The notes: generated by a model not told the origin, from the sequence alone. Counted from the first letter of the stretch, positions 8,772 through 17,204 are shown. The stretch is DNA of 64,000 nt from Kribbella antibiotica (GCF_004349055.1 NZ_SMKX01000027.1:1-64000), one strand, 5' to 3'. A program made the numbers and translations.

Positions 8772-9853
8772 AGCTCCAGAGTCTTCAGTACATCCGGCCA
8801 TGACTCCAAGCAGGCACGCACAGCCGGGTCCACGGCTGTCTCGATCGCCTCGGCATGCGCAACGGTCAGTACGTCGGCGATCCGCACTGGTGCACCCTTG
8901 GCGGCAGACTGTACGGCGGCCTCCACCATGGCCACGCTGATCACGTTGGAGTGCACCTCAGACTGCGGCACCGCGCCCGAGCGAACCGCTGCGACGAACT
9001 CCGCCAGCGAACCGGCGATCTCCTCCGGCTCGTCGGTCAGCTCCGCCACCACAGCCTCGCCCGACGCCAGCTCCACGGTCGGTGCGTTGTCGCCGTCCCA
9101 GTACGCCGTACCGCCGCCGGTACTGGCTCGCCAGCGACCGTTCCACGATGTCTCGAGACCCGGTGCACACCAGCTGCCATTGAAAACGAACCTGGTGCCG
9201 TTGGCGAAGGCGAACACGGCATTGGCGGCCGCATTGCCGTCGAACCAGCTCCACTGCGGGTTGTAGGACTCGCAGTAGACCGACACCGGTTCAGAACCGA
9301 TCAGTTTCCGGGCCAGATCGAACTGGTGGATCGCCATGTCGATCAGCAGCGGCTCGGCCATCCGCTCCCGGAAGCCACCGAAGTGCGGTCCCTTGAAGAA
9401 CTCGCACGACAGCGACCCGACCGCTCCCAGCTCGGCGATCTGACGGGCGAACGCGTTGCCGGCCCGGAAGTACCGCCGGGACTGCGAGACCATCAACAGC
9501 TTGCCGCTGAGCTCCGAGGCGGCCACCATCTGCAGCGATTGCCGGACGCTCTCCGCCAACGGCTTCTCCGACAGCACCGGCAGGCCATGACCCAGCGCAG
9601 TCGCACTCACGACGGGATGCGCGGCCGGAACCGTCACATCGACGACCGCATCGGCACCGCCCGCCAGCTCGTCGATCGACGCCGCTACGGGCACATCGCC
9701 GTACCCGTGCTCGTCAGCCGCCTCCCGCGCCAGCGCTACGTCGAGATCAACCAGCCCCACCAGTACGACGTCCGGGTTCTTCGCGATGTTGCCGAGCCAG
9801 GCGCGGCCCATGCCGCCCGCCCCGACCTGCAGCAGCCGCAGTGGTTCAGACAT
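8768..9853 (-). CDS. Gfo/Idh/MocA-family NAD(P)-dependent oxidoreductase
   Basis: The 361-residue protein has an N-terminal Rossmann fold (LLQVGAGGMGRAWLGNI) and the family motif VLSEKPLAES, with the Lys that usually contacts cofactor and substrate. A C-terminal alpha/beta domain follows, with the conserved DMAIHQFDLARKLIG helix carrying the catalytic-type His. Such enzymes oxidise or epimerise sugars and inositols. Here it lies just downstream of thuA and a sugar importer and probably acts on the imported sugar. The ATG at 9853 overlaps the thuA stop by eight bases. A start at 9907 would lie deeper inside thuA and is less likely. The exact substrate cannot be read from sequence. Confidence 0.92.
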   Translation of the reverse strand: MSEPLRLLQVGAGGMGRAWLGNIAKNPDVVLVGLVDLDVALAREAADEHGYGDVPVAASIDELAGGADAVVDVTVPAAHPVVSATALGHGLPVLSEKPLAESVRQSLQMVAASELSGKLLMVSQSRRYFRAGNAFARQIAELGAVGSLSCEFFKGPHFGGFRERMAEPLLIDMAIHQFDLARKLIGSEPVSVYCESYNPQWSWFDGNAAANAVFAFANGTRFVFNGSWCAPGLETSWNGRWRASTGGGTAYWDGDNAPTVELASGEAVVAELTDEPEEIAGSLAEFVAAVRSGAVPQSEVHSNVISVAMVEAAVQSAAKGAPVRIADVLTVAHAEAIETAVDPAVRACLESWPDVLKTLEL

Positions 9854-10622
9854 CGGCCGCCTCCTCGATCGGACCGCCGTACCCGTGACCGTTGAAGAAG
9901 TCACCACTCTCGTACCGCAGCAACGTCGGTACGGCGCGTTCCGGGCGGTCCGACTTCGCCCAGGCGACGCCGTTCGCGATCACCTTGCGGATGTCCTTGT
10001 GGTGGTAGACAGGGAAGTCCTGGTCGCCCGGTGAGAAGTAGAAGATCTTCCCGTGCCCCCGGCGGAACGTGCAGCCGGACCGGAAGGCCTCACCGCCGCT
10101 GAACGTCGAGATGAAGATCAGCTCGTCCGGAACCGGGATGTCGAAGAACTCGCCGTACATCTCCTGCTGCTCGATCTCGATCGGGTGCGGCACCCCCTGC
10201 GCGATCGGATGCGTCGGGTTCACCGTCCACACCAGTTCACGGTCGCGCTCACTGCGCCAGCGCAGCGTGCACGACGTACCCATCAGCTTGCCGAAGATCT
10301 TCGACCAGTGGCCGGAGTGCAGAACGACCAGCCCCATCCCGGCAAGCACGTGCTGGTAGACGCGCTCGACCACCTTGTCCTCGACCTCACCGTGCGCCGC
10401 GTGCCCCCACCAGACGAGGACGTCGGTGTCGGCCAGCACCTCCTCGGTCAGTCCGTGCTCGGGCTCGTCGAGGGTCGTCGTACCGACTGTTGCCTGCTCC
10501 CCGAGGTTCTCCGAGATGCCGGCCGCGATCGTGGCGTGCATGCCGTCGGGATAGAGCTCGGCGACGTGCGGCTCGGTCTGCTCGTGCCGGTTCTCGCCCC
10601 AGACGAGTACGCGAATCGTCAT
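9846..10622 (-). CDS. ThuA-domain protein
   Basis: This 258-residue protein belongs to the ThuA family, a class I glutamine-amidotransferase-like fold first linked to trehalose utilisation. Typical segments are VLVWGENRHEQ at the start, TDVLVWWGHAAHGEV, LVVLHSGHWSKIFGKLMGT and KIFYFSPGDQDFPVYHH. ThuA proteins commonly accompany Gfo/Idh/MocA dehydrogenases and MalFG-type importers, as here, and one proposed role is keto-sugar handling. It follows the importer permease by 22 bp and overlaps the dehydrogenase start. A specific sugar is not implied by sequence alone. Confidence 0.92.
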   Translation of the reverse strand: MTIRVLVWGENRHEQTEPHVAELYPDGMHATIAAGISENLGEQATVGTTTLDEPEHGLTEEVLADTDVLVWWGHAAHGEVEDKVVERVYQHVLAGMGLVVLHSGHWSKIFGKLMGTSCTLRWRSERDRELVWTVNPTHPIAQGVPHPIEIEQQEMYGEFFDIPVPDELIFISTFSGGEAFRSGCTFRRGHGKIFYFSPGDQDFPVYHHKDIRKVIANGVAWAKSDRPERAVPTLLRYESGDFFNGHGYGGPIEEAADV

Positions 10623-10644
10623 CTGTATGTCCTTGTCAGGCAGG

Positions 10645-11466
10645 TTATTTGACCGCTCCGCCGACGGCGCCGGCGGCGATGTACTTCTGGGCGGCGACCA
10701 GCAGCACGACGGCCGGGATCGCCGACAGGACCGCGGTGGCCATCACCGCGTTCCAGTTCTGCACCTGGGTCCCCAGGTACTGGTAGATGCCGAGCGTGAC
10801 CGGCCGGACGCCGCCCTTGGTGGTCAGCGTCAGCGCGAACAGGAAGTCGCTCCAGGAGAACAGGAAACTGAACAGTCCCGCGGTGATCAGCGAGTTCCGG
10901 CTGATCGGCAACACGATCGCGACGAACGCCCGGAGCAGACCGGCGCCGTCGACCCGCGCGGCCTCCACCAGCGACGGCGGCAGCGAGAGCATGAACGAGC
11001 GCAGGATCAGGATCGCGAACGGCAGCGCGCTGCTGCAGTTCGCCACGATCAGCCCGGGGATCGAGTTCAGCAGGCCGATCCGTTCGTACGCCGTGTAGAG
11101 CGCGTTGGCGATCACGATCCCCGGGATCATCTGCGAGATCAGGATCGCCAGCAGACCGATCGACACCCAGCGCGACCGGAACTGCGACAACGCGTACGCA
11201 CAGGGCGCCGCGATCGCCAGGCTCAGCACGACCGTCCCGGTCGCGATGATCAAGCTGGTGACCAGGTTGCCGCCCTGCTCGCTGAGCGCTCGCCGGTAGC
11301 CGGCGAAGCTCGGATCGAGCGGCAGGAACCCGGCCGTCAAGGTGTTGCCGGACGGCTGCAGCGACGCGTTCAGCATCCAGTAGACCGGGAACAGCATCAC
11401 GCCAACGATCAGCAGGCCGATCACCGTGTACGCCGCTCGCCGGGTGGCCGAATCTGTCATCGTCAC
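10645..11466 (-). CDS. Carbohydrate ABC transporter permease (MalG type)
   Basis: This 273-residue inner-membrane permease has six predicted helices and the CUT1 cytoplasmic EAA loop (EAARVDGAGLLRAFVAIVLP), which docks the ATPase. The N-terminal YTVIGLLIVGVMLFPVYWML segment and the C-terminal QKYIAAGAVGGAVK ending are typical of MalG-like subunits. It lies six bases downstream of the MalF-like gene and 22 bp upstream of thuA. No ATP-binding subunit is encoded nearby, so a shared MsiK-type ATPase elsewhere in the genome is expected, as in other actinobacteria. Confidence 0.95.
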   Translation of the reverse strand: MTMTDSATRRAAYTVIGLLIVGVMLFPVYWMLNASLQPSGNTLTAGFLPLDPSFAGYRRALSEQGGNLVTSLIIATGTVVLSLAIAAPCAYALSQFRSRWVSIGLLAILISQMIPGIVIANALYTAYERIGLLNSIPGLIVANCSSALPFAILILRSFMLSLPPSLVEAARVDGAGLLRAFVAIVLPISRNSLITAGLFSFLFSWSDFLFALTLTTKGGVRPVTLGIYQYLGTQVQNWNAVMATAVLSAIPAVVLLVAAQKYIAAGAVGGAVK

Positions 11467-11472
11467 GCCTCC

Positions 11473-12405
11473 TTACTCGTCGACGGCACGACGGGTGCTG
11501 CGCAGGTAGAAGATCGCGAACAGGAACGACAGCCCGATCAGCAGGTTGCTCAACGCCGCTCCCTCACCGAACTTGAAGTCCACGAAGGAACGCTCGTACG
11601 ACTGCGTTGCCAGGGTCTGGGTCGCGTTGGCCGGGCCACCGCCGGTCAGACCGAGGATGATGTCCAGCACCTTGATCGTGTAAACGACACCCAGCATCAG
11701 CAGTACGCCGGCCACCGCCCGCAGGTTCGGCCAGGTGATGTGCACGAACGCGCGCCGGCCGGTCGCACCGTCCAGCTGCCCGGCTTCGTAGAGCTCGTCC
11801 GGGATCTCGGACAGACCGGAGTACAGCAGAGTGACGTTGAACGGGATCCCGATCCAGATGTTCACGCCGATCACCGCGATCAGCGCCACCGACGGCGAGT
11901 TCAGCCACGGCACCGGCTGGTCGATCAGGTGCAGGCCGGTCAGGGTCCGATTGAGAATGCCGTTGTCCTGCTCAAGAATTGAGCGCCAGGTCGCGCTCGA
12001 CACGATCAGCGGCAGCAGCCAGGGCAGCAACAGCAACGACCGCAGCAGACCACCGAGTGGAAAATTCCTTCGGAAGAACAACGCGAGCGCCAGGCCGATG
12101 CTGAACTGGAAGGCGATCGAGCCGATGGTGAACAACGCGGTGTTCACCATCGCCTGCGAGAACAGCTGATCGCTCACCATCGCCGCGTAGTTCTTCAGTC
12201 CGACGAACGGCGCCTGGCCGGTGAAGAACGTGCGCAGGCTGTAGTCCTGCAGACTCATCACCACGTTCTTCACGACCGGGTACCCGAACAACGCGGCCAT
12301 CGCGAGCGCGGCCGGCAGCACGAACAGAACCTTGGTCAGGCTCTCTCCCCGCCGGCCCCGCTGCCGCCGTACGGCGACTGAGCGCGTCAGTGTCGCCTGC
12401 GCCAT
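11473..12405 (-). CDS. Carbohydrate ABC transporter permease (MalF type)
   Basis: This 310-residue permease has six to seven hydrophobic segments and the CUT1 EAA loop (YEAGQLDGATGRRAFVHITW). It would pair with the MalG-like subunit to form the channel. The ATG at 12405 sits one base after the stop of the binding-protein gene; an upstream in-frame ATG at 12435 lies within that gene and is less likely. The N-terminal SVAVRRQRGRRGESLTKVLF stretch is a basic cytoplasmic tail typical of actinobacterial members. Confidence 0.94.
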   Translation of the reverse strand: MAQATLTRSVAVRRQRGRRGESLTKVLFVLPAALAMAALFGYPVVKNVVMSLQDYSLRTFFTGQAPFVGLKNYAAMVSDQLFSQAMVNTALFTIGSIAFQFSIGLALALFFRRNFPLGGLLRSLLLLPWLLPLIVSSATWRSILEQDNGILNRTLTGLHLIDQPVPWLNSPSVALIAVIGVNIWIGIPFNVTLLYSGLSEIPDELYEAGQLDGATGRRAFVHITWPNLRAVAGVLLMLGVVYTIKVLDIILGLTGGGPANATQTLATQSYERSFVDFKFGEGAALSNLLIGLSFLFAIFYLRSTRRAVDE

Positions 12406-12406
12406 C

Positions 12407-13660
12407 TCAGCCGCCCGAGGCCTGCTTGAAGGCATCTTGCGCCGAAGCCTTACCGGTCAGGGCCAGCTGGATCGCCTGGTAGATCACCTTGGCGGCATCG
12501 GGCCACTTGTCGCCGAGCTTGCCGGTCCGCGACCGTGCCGTCTTGACCTGCTCGGCGAACGCCTTCATCGACGGCACATCCTTGGCGTACTGGTCGAGCA
12601 GCGCGGTCTTGGTCGGAAGGGTGAAGCGGGCCTTCGCCCAGGCCAGCTCGTTCTCGTCGGAGTTCAGGCACTTCACGAAATCAGCAGCCTTCTGCTGCTT
12701 GGCCTGGTCCTTGTTCAGCGGGACCGTCCACGCCTCACCGCCGAGCGGCGCGACCGGTGTCTGATCCGGCTTGTTCAGCGGGAAGGTGACGACATCCCAC
12801 TTCACCTTCGGGTTCTCCTGCAGCGCCGGGATCTGCCAGGGACCGTTCACCATCATCGCGGCCTTGCCGGCCACGAACTGGTCCTTGGCGTCGCCCTGGG
12901 TCCAGTTGATCACGCTCTTCGACGCCGAGCCGGACTGGACGAGATCAACCCACAGTTGCAGGGCTTCGGCCACCTGCGGGCTCTTCAGGTCGGTCTCGTC
13001 GCCGCCATTGGTCCACATGGCCGGCAGGAACTGCCACGAACCTTCGTACGTCGCGTTGGCGTTGAACGCGATGCCGTAGCGGCCGGGCTTGGTCAGCTTC
13101 TTGGCAGCGGCCTTCAGCTCGTCCCAGGTCTTCGGCGGCTGCACGCCGGCTTCGGCCAGCATGTCCTTGTTGTAGAACAGCGCGAGCGTGTTCGTCACCG
13201 GCGCCAGTCCGTAGAGCTTGCCTTGGTACGACGTCGCGTCGACCATGCCCTGAATGACTCCGTCCGCGTTCAGACCCAGGTCGTTCAACGGCGCGAGGGC
13301 GCCGGTGGCGGCGATCTGCTGGACGTCGGGATTGTCGAGCATCAGCACATCGGGCAGGGTCTTGGACGACGCCTGCTGCAGCACCTTCTGGATCAAGGTG
13401 TCACCAGGCACCGTCTCCCGCTGGATGCTGATGCCGAGCTTGGTTCCGCAGGCGTCCAGGCCCTTCTGGACCAGCGCCTTGTCGGGGTCGTTGTTGTAGT
13501 AGTCGAGGACGGTCAGGCTGGTGACCGCTCCACCGGACGACGTGCCGCCGCCGTCTCCGTTTCCGCTGTTGCCGTTTCCGTTGGCACCGCAGGCCGCCAG
13601 GGCGAGCGCCAGGGCCAACGCACTCGCCGTGGCGGCGATGGGCCGCTTGCTCCTCATCAC
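12407..13660 (-). CDS. ABC transporter sugar-binding lipoprotein
   Basis: This 417-residue extracellular solute-binding protein (SBP family 1, MalE-like) carries a lipoprotein signal with lipobox LAAC and lipidation Cys24, followed by a Gly/Asn/Ser linker. Family segments include the aromatic and acidic ligand-pocket region GSWQFLPAMWTNGGDE and AAMMVNGPWQIP. As the first gene of the importer operon it is driven by a clear promoter and a LacI-type operator just upstream. The ligand is not evident; the operon's ThuA and Gfo/Idh/MocA genes suggest a disaccharide or sugar derivative. ATG codons at 13660 and 13657 are both possible starts. Confidence 0.95.
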   Translation of the reverse strand: MMRSKRPIAATASALALALALAACGANGNGNSGNGDGGGTSSGGAVTSLTVLDYYNNDPDKALVQKGLDACGTKLGISIQRETVPGDTLIQKVLQQASSKTLPDVLMLDNPDVQQIAATGALAPLNDLGLNADGVIQGMVDATSYQGKLYGLAPVTNTLALFYNKDMLAEAGVQPPKTWDELKAAAKKLTKPGRYGIAFNANATYEGSWQFLPAMWTNGGDETDLKSPQVAEALQLWVDLVQSGSASKSVINWTQGDAKDQFVAGKAAMMVNGPWQIPALQENPKVKWDVVTFPLNKPDQTPVAPLGGEAWTVPLNKDQAKQQKAADFVKCLNSDENELAWAKARFTLPTKTALLDQYAKDVPSMKAFAEQVKTARSRTGKLGDKWPDAAKVIYQAIQLALTGKASAQDAFKQASGG

Positions 13661-13687
13661 ATCGGACTCCTTGCACAGTCGCAGGTA

Positions 13688-13695
13688 AAGCGCTT
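13688..13695. promoter_or_regulatory. LacI-family operator (AAGCGCTT)
   Basis: The perfect palindrome AAGCGCTT, inside TAAAGCGCTTAA, is the classic half-site pair of LacI/GalR regulators with a central CG. It lies roughly 11-18 bases downstream of the inferred transcription start of the binding-protein gene. A bound repressor would therefore block transcription there. It is also in the upstream region of the divergent lacI-type gene. Confidence 0.72.
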
Positions 13696-13712
13696 AACTC
13701 CGAGGTGAAAGG

Positions 13713-13742
13713 ACTATGTTCCTTGGGTCACAGTGGTGTCAA
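13713..13742 (-). promoter_or_regulatory. Sigma-70-type promoter of the sugar importer operon
   Basis: On the minus strand a -35 box TTGACA (13737-13742) is followed after 18 bases by a -10 box CATAGT (13713-13718). The transcription start should be near 13706, about 45 bases before the ATG of the binding protein and just before the AAGCGCTT operator. Confidence 0.7.
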
Positions 13743-13766
13743 GAGTTCACCAGGACGGAGGCTTCG

Positions 13767-14780
13767 ATGGTCACCATGCGCGATGTCGCAGAACGCGCCG
13801 GGGTCTCGATCGCGACGGTGTCGTTCCTGCTCAACGACACCAAGCCGGTGACACCGGCGACCCGGGCCCGGATCGAGGAGGCGATGCTCGAGCTCGGTTA
13901 CCGGCGGAACATGGTCGCCCGGGCCCTCGCCAGCCGGCGGACGCGGATCATCGCGATGGCCTATCCCGCGCTCGAGCACCGGTTCGGGATGTCGACCGCG
14001 GAGTTCTTCACCGCTGCCGCCGAGCGGGCCCGCGCGAAGGAGTACCACCTGGTGCTGTGGCCGGTCGGCAACGACGGTGTGGAGCTGCGCGAACTGCTCG
14101 GTCAGGGGCTGGTCGACGGGGTCGTCCTGATGGAGGTCCAGCTCGCCGATCCCCGCGTCGAGGTGCTCCGCGAGACCGGGACCCCGTTCGCCCTGATCGG
14201 CCGTACGGCGGAGCTCGGCGGCCTGGCCCATGTGGACATCGACTTCGACGCGACCGTCGAGGCCGCGGTCGAGCATTTGTATTCGCTGGGCCATCGAGAG
14301 CTGGTGTTGATCTCCGGCGACCTGGCAGACCCGCGGTTCCACGACTACGGGCCGTGGGTCCGATCAGAGGCGGCGTACCGGCGGGTGGTGGCCGAATATG
14401 GCCTGCACATCGTGGTCGAGCCATCCTCGGACAGTCCGCGCGCCGGCCGCGAAGCCGCCGAACGGGTGCTGCAGCACCATCCGGAGACGACCGCCATCCT
14501 GGTCATGAACGAGTACGCCACCCTCGGCGTCGTCTCCGCGCTGAAGCGCCAAGGACGCGACGTGCCCGGCGACGTCTCGGTGCTGTCGCTGTTCATGGTC
14601 CCGGAGGTCGCCGCCCTCAGCGACCCGGAGCTCACCTACCTGCGGACGCCTGGTCACGAGCTAGGCCAGCTCGGCATTGAGGCTCTGATCCGTCAGCTCG
14701 ACGGCGCAGACCCGCTGCCACCCCAGTTGGTCCCCGCCACGCTCTCCCCCGGCGGCACTGTCGGCCCACCGCCGCGTTAG
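13767..14780 (+). CDS. LacI-family transcriptional regulator
   Basis: The 337-residue protein begins with a LacI helix-turn-helix (MRDVAERAGVSIATVSFLLN) and hinge region (TRARIEEAMLELGY). A periplasmic-binding-protein-like effector domain follows. It is divergent from the sugar-binding-protein gene, with a LacI-type operator between them, so it most likely represses the importer, thuA and dehydrogenase genes. The ATG at 13767 has GGACGGAGG nine bases upstream. An in-frame start at 13716 would fall inside the divergent promoter and adds residues without similarity to the family. Confidence 0.94.
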   Translation: MVTMRDVAERAGVSIATVSFLLNDTKPVTPATRARIEEAMLELGYRRNMVARALASRRTRIIAMAYPALEHRFGMSTAEFFTAAAERARAKEYHLVLWPVGNDGVELRELLGQGLVDGVVLMEVQLADPRVEVLRETGTPFALIGRTAELGGLAHVDIDFDATVEAAVEHLYSLGHRELVLISGDLADPRFHDYGPWVRSEAAYRRVVAEYGLHIVVEPSSDSPRAGREAAERVLQHHPETTAILVMNEYATLGVVSALKRQGRDVPGDVSVLSLFMVPEVAALSDPELTYLRTPGHELGQLGIEALIRQLDGADPLPPQLVPATLSPGGTVGPPPR

Positions 14781-14781
14781 C

Positions 14782-15618
14782 TCAGCTCATTGGTGAGTTC
14801 CAGAGCGCGGTGACGATCGGCCGGTGCAAGTCGGTACGGCGGACGCACAGCCCGAGTGGGAGCTTGTCCAGCGGCGGAGTGGTCCTGCGCTCGACCAGGC
14901 GCCCGGAGAACGTCGAAGTGTCGAGCACTAGACGCGGGACGATGCCTATCCCGTATCCGAGGTCCACTAGCGCCAGCAACGCCTCATGTCCGTCTGGCTC
15001 GGCTGCGATCATCGGCCGCACCCCCGCCTGCCGGAACCACCGGAACGCGGCCTCACGGACGAGCCCACGCGCTGGAACGACGTACGGGCTGTCTGCTGGC
15101 ACTCCTGGTGCGCTGACGAAGATCAGGTCTGTGGTGGCGATGATGCGGCTGACCAGGGTGTCCGGAACACGCTTGGGGATGCCGGCCACGGCAGCGTCCA
15201 CCTCACCCTCGTCCAAACGAGCCAGTGCGGCCGCAGCGTCGCCGGTGCGGATGTCCAGGCGGATCTGCGGGTGCGCCTCGCGGAGTGGAGCCAGCAACTC
15301 GGGCAGCAGCGCCTCGCAGGCGGTGACTGTCGCGAAGATGCGCAGCTCCCCCGACAGGTCCTGCGGCACCTCCGTGCCGGCGCGGTAGTCATTCCACAGG
15401 CCGAGCACCTGTTCGGCGTACGTCGTGAAGCGGCGGCCGTCGGCGGTGAGCACCACTCCGCGCGGGCCGCGGTCGAACAACCGGCTACCGGTGCGCACTT
15501 CGAGGCGTTGGATGGTCCTCGTCAGGGTCGCAGCGCTGACGTGAGACTCCAGGCTGGTGCGCCCGTAATTGAGCGTGCGGGCGAGATGCAGGAACAGTTC
15601 GAGCTCTCGATGATCCAT
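14782..15618 (-). CDS. ilvY: LysR-family regulator, IlvY-like
   Basis: This 278-residue LysR-type protein has an N-terminal winged helix (LELFLHLARTLNYGRTSLES, then SAATLTRTIQRLE) and a C-terminal effector domain. Segments such as LSGELRIFATVTACEALLPE, RTGDAAAALARL and GHEALLALVDLGYGIGIVP track E. coli IlvY closely from memory. It is divergent from ilvC, the same arrangement as the enterobacterial ilvY-ilvC pair, where IlvY activates ilvC in response to acetolactate. Its end is one base from the end of the convergent lacI-type gene. The regulatory role is inferred from similarity and position. Confidence 0.85.
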   Translation of the reverse strand: MDHRELELFLHLARTLNYGRTSLESHVSAATLTRTIQRLEVRTGSRLFDRGPRGVVLTADGRRFTTYAEQVLGLWNDYRAGTEVPQDLSGELRIFATVTACEALLPELLAPLREAHPQIRLDIRTGDAAAALARLDEGEVDAAVAGIPKRVPDTLVSRIIATTDLIFVSAPGVPADSPYVVPARGLVREAAFRWFRQAGVRPMIAAEPDGHEALLALVDLGYGIGIVPRLVLDTSTFSGRLVERRTTPPLDKLPLGLCVRRTDLHRPIVTALWNSPMS

Positions 15619-15649
15619 GTTTCACCTCCTGCAACGCCGCGGTGCACAT

Positions 15650-15666
15650 CTTGCGCTTGCTGCAAG
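15650..15666. promoter_or_regulatory. Candidate IlvY operator between ilvY and ilvC
   Basis: The inverted repeat CTTGC-N7-GCAAG lies in the 74-bp divergent gap. LysR regulators typically bind T-N(11-13)-A dyads, and this one reads TTGC-N7-GCAA. A weaker TGCA/TGCA pair lies just to its left (about 15629-15646). Together they could form the tandem sites used by IlvY. The call rests on position and symmetry only. Confidence 0.45.
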
Positions 15667-15692
15667 AGTAAGTCCCGTCTTGACTGAAAGAC

Positions 15693-17153
15693 ATGACCAC
15701 GATCAACTCGTCGATCTTCCAGACCGAGACCATGACGGTGCCCGGCGGGACCGAAACGATCCTCCGCGGCGGCCGCGACCTGTTCCCGCTGCTCCCCGAG
15801 GCCTTCCACGGCATCAGCACGATCGGCGTCCTCGGCTGGGGCCCGCAGGGCAAGGCGCAGGCCCTCAACCTCCGCGACTCGCTGGCCGGCACCGGAATCA
15901 CCGTTTCTGTCGGCCTCCGACCAGGCTCGACCTCGGCCGACGACGCCCGCGCCAATGGGTTCACCGAGGAGAACGGCACCCTCGGCGACCTGCTCAGCGT
16001 CGCGGCCAACTCCGACCTGGTGGTCCTGCTGATCGCCGACGCAGCCCTGGCTGCCCAGCACGAGACCATCTTCGGGGCCCTGAAGCCCGGCGCCACGATC
16101 GGCCTGTCGCACGGCTTCCTGCTCGGCCACCTCCAAGCGAGCGGCCGCGACTTCCCCGCCGGCCACCCGGTGATCGCGGTCTGCCCGAAAGGCATGGGCG
16201 ACTCCGTACGGCGCCTCTACCAGCAGGGCGCGACTGTCAACGGTGCCGGGATCAACGCGAGCATCGCCGTCCACGCGGACCCGGATGGCCACGCCACCGA
16301 CCGAGCACTGGCCTGGTCGGTCGCGCTCGGATCGCCGTACACGTTCGCGACCACGCTGTCCGCCGAATACCGCTCGGACATCGTCGGTGAGCGGGCGATC
16401 CTGCTTGGCGCGGTCCACGGTCTGGTCGAGGCGCTCTACCGGTACTTCCGGCTCGAAGGGGCCGACCCCATTGCGGCGTACGAGCGGTCGACCGAGGCGG
16501 TGACCGGGCCGATCGCGCGGACGATCTCGGCCGCCGGACTTCCCGCCGTACGGGCTGCTTTGGCGGGGGCGGACCAGGAGCTGTTCGACCGGGCCTACAG
16601 CGCGGCCTACCTGCCGGCCCGCGATCTGGTCGCCGAGATCTACGACGAAGTTGCCGAAGGCACCGAACTCCGCAGCGTCATTCTGGCCGATCAGCGCCTC
16701 GCCACCCGGCCGATGACCGCGATCGCCGGGAGCGAGATGTGGTCCCACGGCGCCGAAGTTCACGCCCGGCGCGGGGCACCCGTCGCCATCGATCCCGTCA
16801 CCGCGGGGCTCTTCGTGGCCACGATGACGGCTCAGGTCGACGAGTTCGCGGCCCGCGGCCACGCCTGGTCGGAGATCGTCAACGAGTCGATCATCGAGGC
16901 GGTCGACTCGCTGCTGCCCTACATGCACGCCCGCGACGTCGCCTTCATGGTCGACAACTGCTCCCGCACCGCCCGGCTCGGGACTCGACGCTGGGGTCCG
17001 CGGTTCCAAGCGGCGTACGAGCAGCTCGCCCTTCCTGCTCTCGCCGAACCAGCAGACTCGAAGGCCATCGAATCCTTCCTCAAGAACCCGGTCCACGAGG
17101 CTCTCAAGGTCGCCGCCGAGCTCCGCCCGTCAGTCGACATCTCCGTCTCGTAA
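15693..17153 (+). CDS. ilvC: Ketol-acid reductoisomerase, class II (long form)
   Basis: This NADPH- and Mg2+-dependent enzyme converts acetolactate or acetohydroxybutyrate to the dihydroxy acids of valine, isoleucine and leucine synthesis. At 486 residues it is the long, E. coli/plant-type class II enzyme with a duplicated C-terminal knot domain. Most actinobacteria use the class I form of roughly 330-340 residues. The dinucleotide loop GVLGWGPQGKAQ, the LSHGFLLGHL helix and the CPKGMGDSVRRLY motif are present, as are metal-binding acidic residues in the C-terminal half (for example IVNESIIEAVDSL). It is divergent from an ilvY-like gene and ends just before a strong terminator. Confidence 0.93.
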   Translation: MTTINSSIFQTETMTVPGGTETILRGGRDLFPLLPEAFHGISTIGVLGWGPQGKAQALNLRDSLAGTGITVSVGLRPGSTSADDARANGFTEENGTLGDLLSVAANSDLVVLLIADAALAAQHETIFGALKPGATIGLSHGFLLGHLQASGRDFPAGHPVIAVCPKGMGDSVRRLYQQGATVNGAGINASIAVHADPDGHATDRALAWSVALGSPYTFATTLSAEYRSDIVGERAILLGAVHGLVEALYRYFRLEGADPIAAYERSTEAVTGPIARTISAAGLPAVRAALAGADQELFDRAYSAAYLPARDLVAEIYDEVAEGTELRSVILADQRLATRPMTAIAGSEMWSHGAEVHARRGAPVAIDPVTAGLFVATMTAQVDEFAARGHAWSEIVNESIIEAVDSLLPYMHARDVAFMVDNCSRTARLGTRRWGPRFQAAYEQLALPALAEPADSKAIESFLKNPVHEALKVAAELRPSVDISVS

Positions 17154-17160
17154 GACAGCA

Positions 17161-17195
17161 AAAGGCCCGGAACACCAAGGGTGTTCCGGGCCTTT
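17161..17195. terminator. Bidirectional rho-independent terminator, ilvC/glmM
   Basis: A perfect 16-bp stem (AAAGGCCCGGAACACC at 17161-17176 with its complement at 17180-17195) closes a three-base loop. A-rich and T-rich ends flank it on both sides. It separates the convergent ilvC and glmM genes and can serve both. Confidence 0.92.
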
Positions 17196-17204
17196 ACGAC
17201 TGCT

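Noticed and set aside
10645-13660. The CUT1 sugar importer as the MurNAc transporter of the salvage operon
   Set aside because: It is separated by LtrA, dehydrogenase and ThuA genes and has its own LacI operator and promoter, so it more likely serves another sugar.
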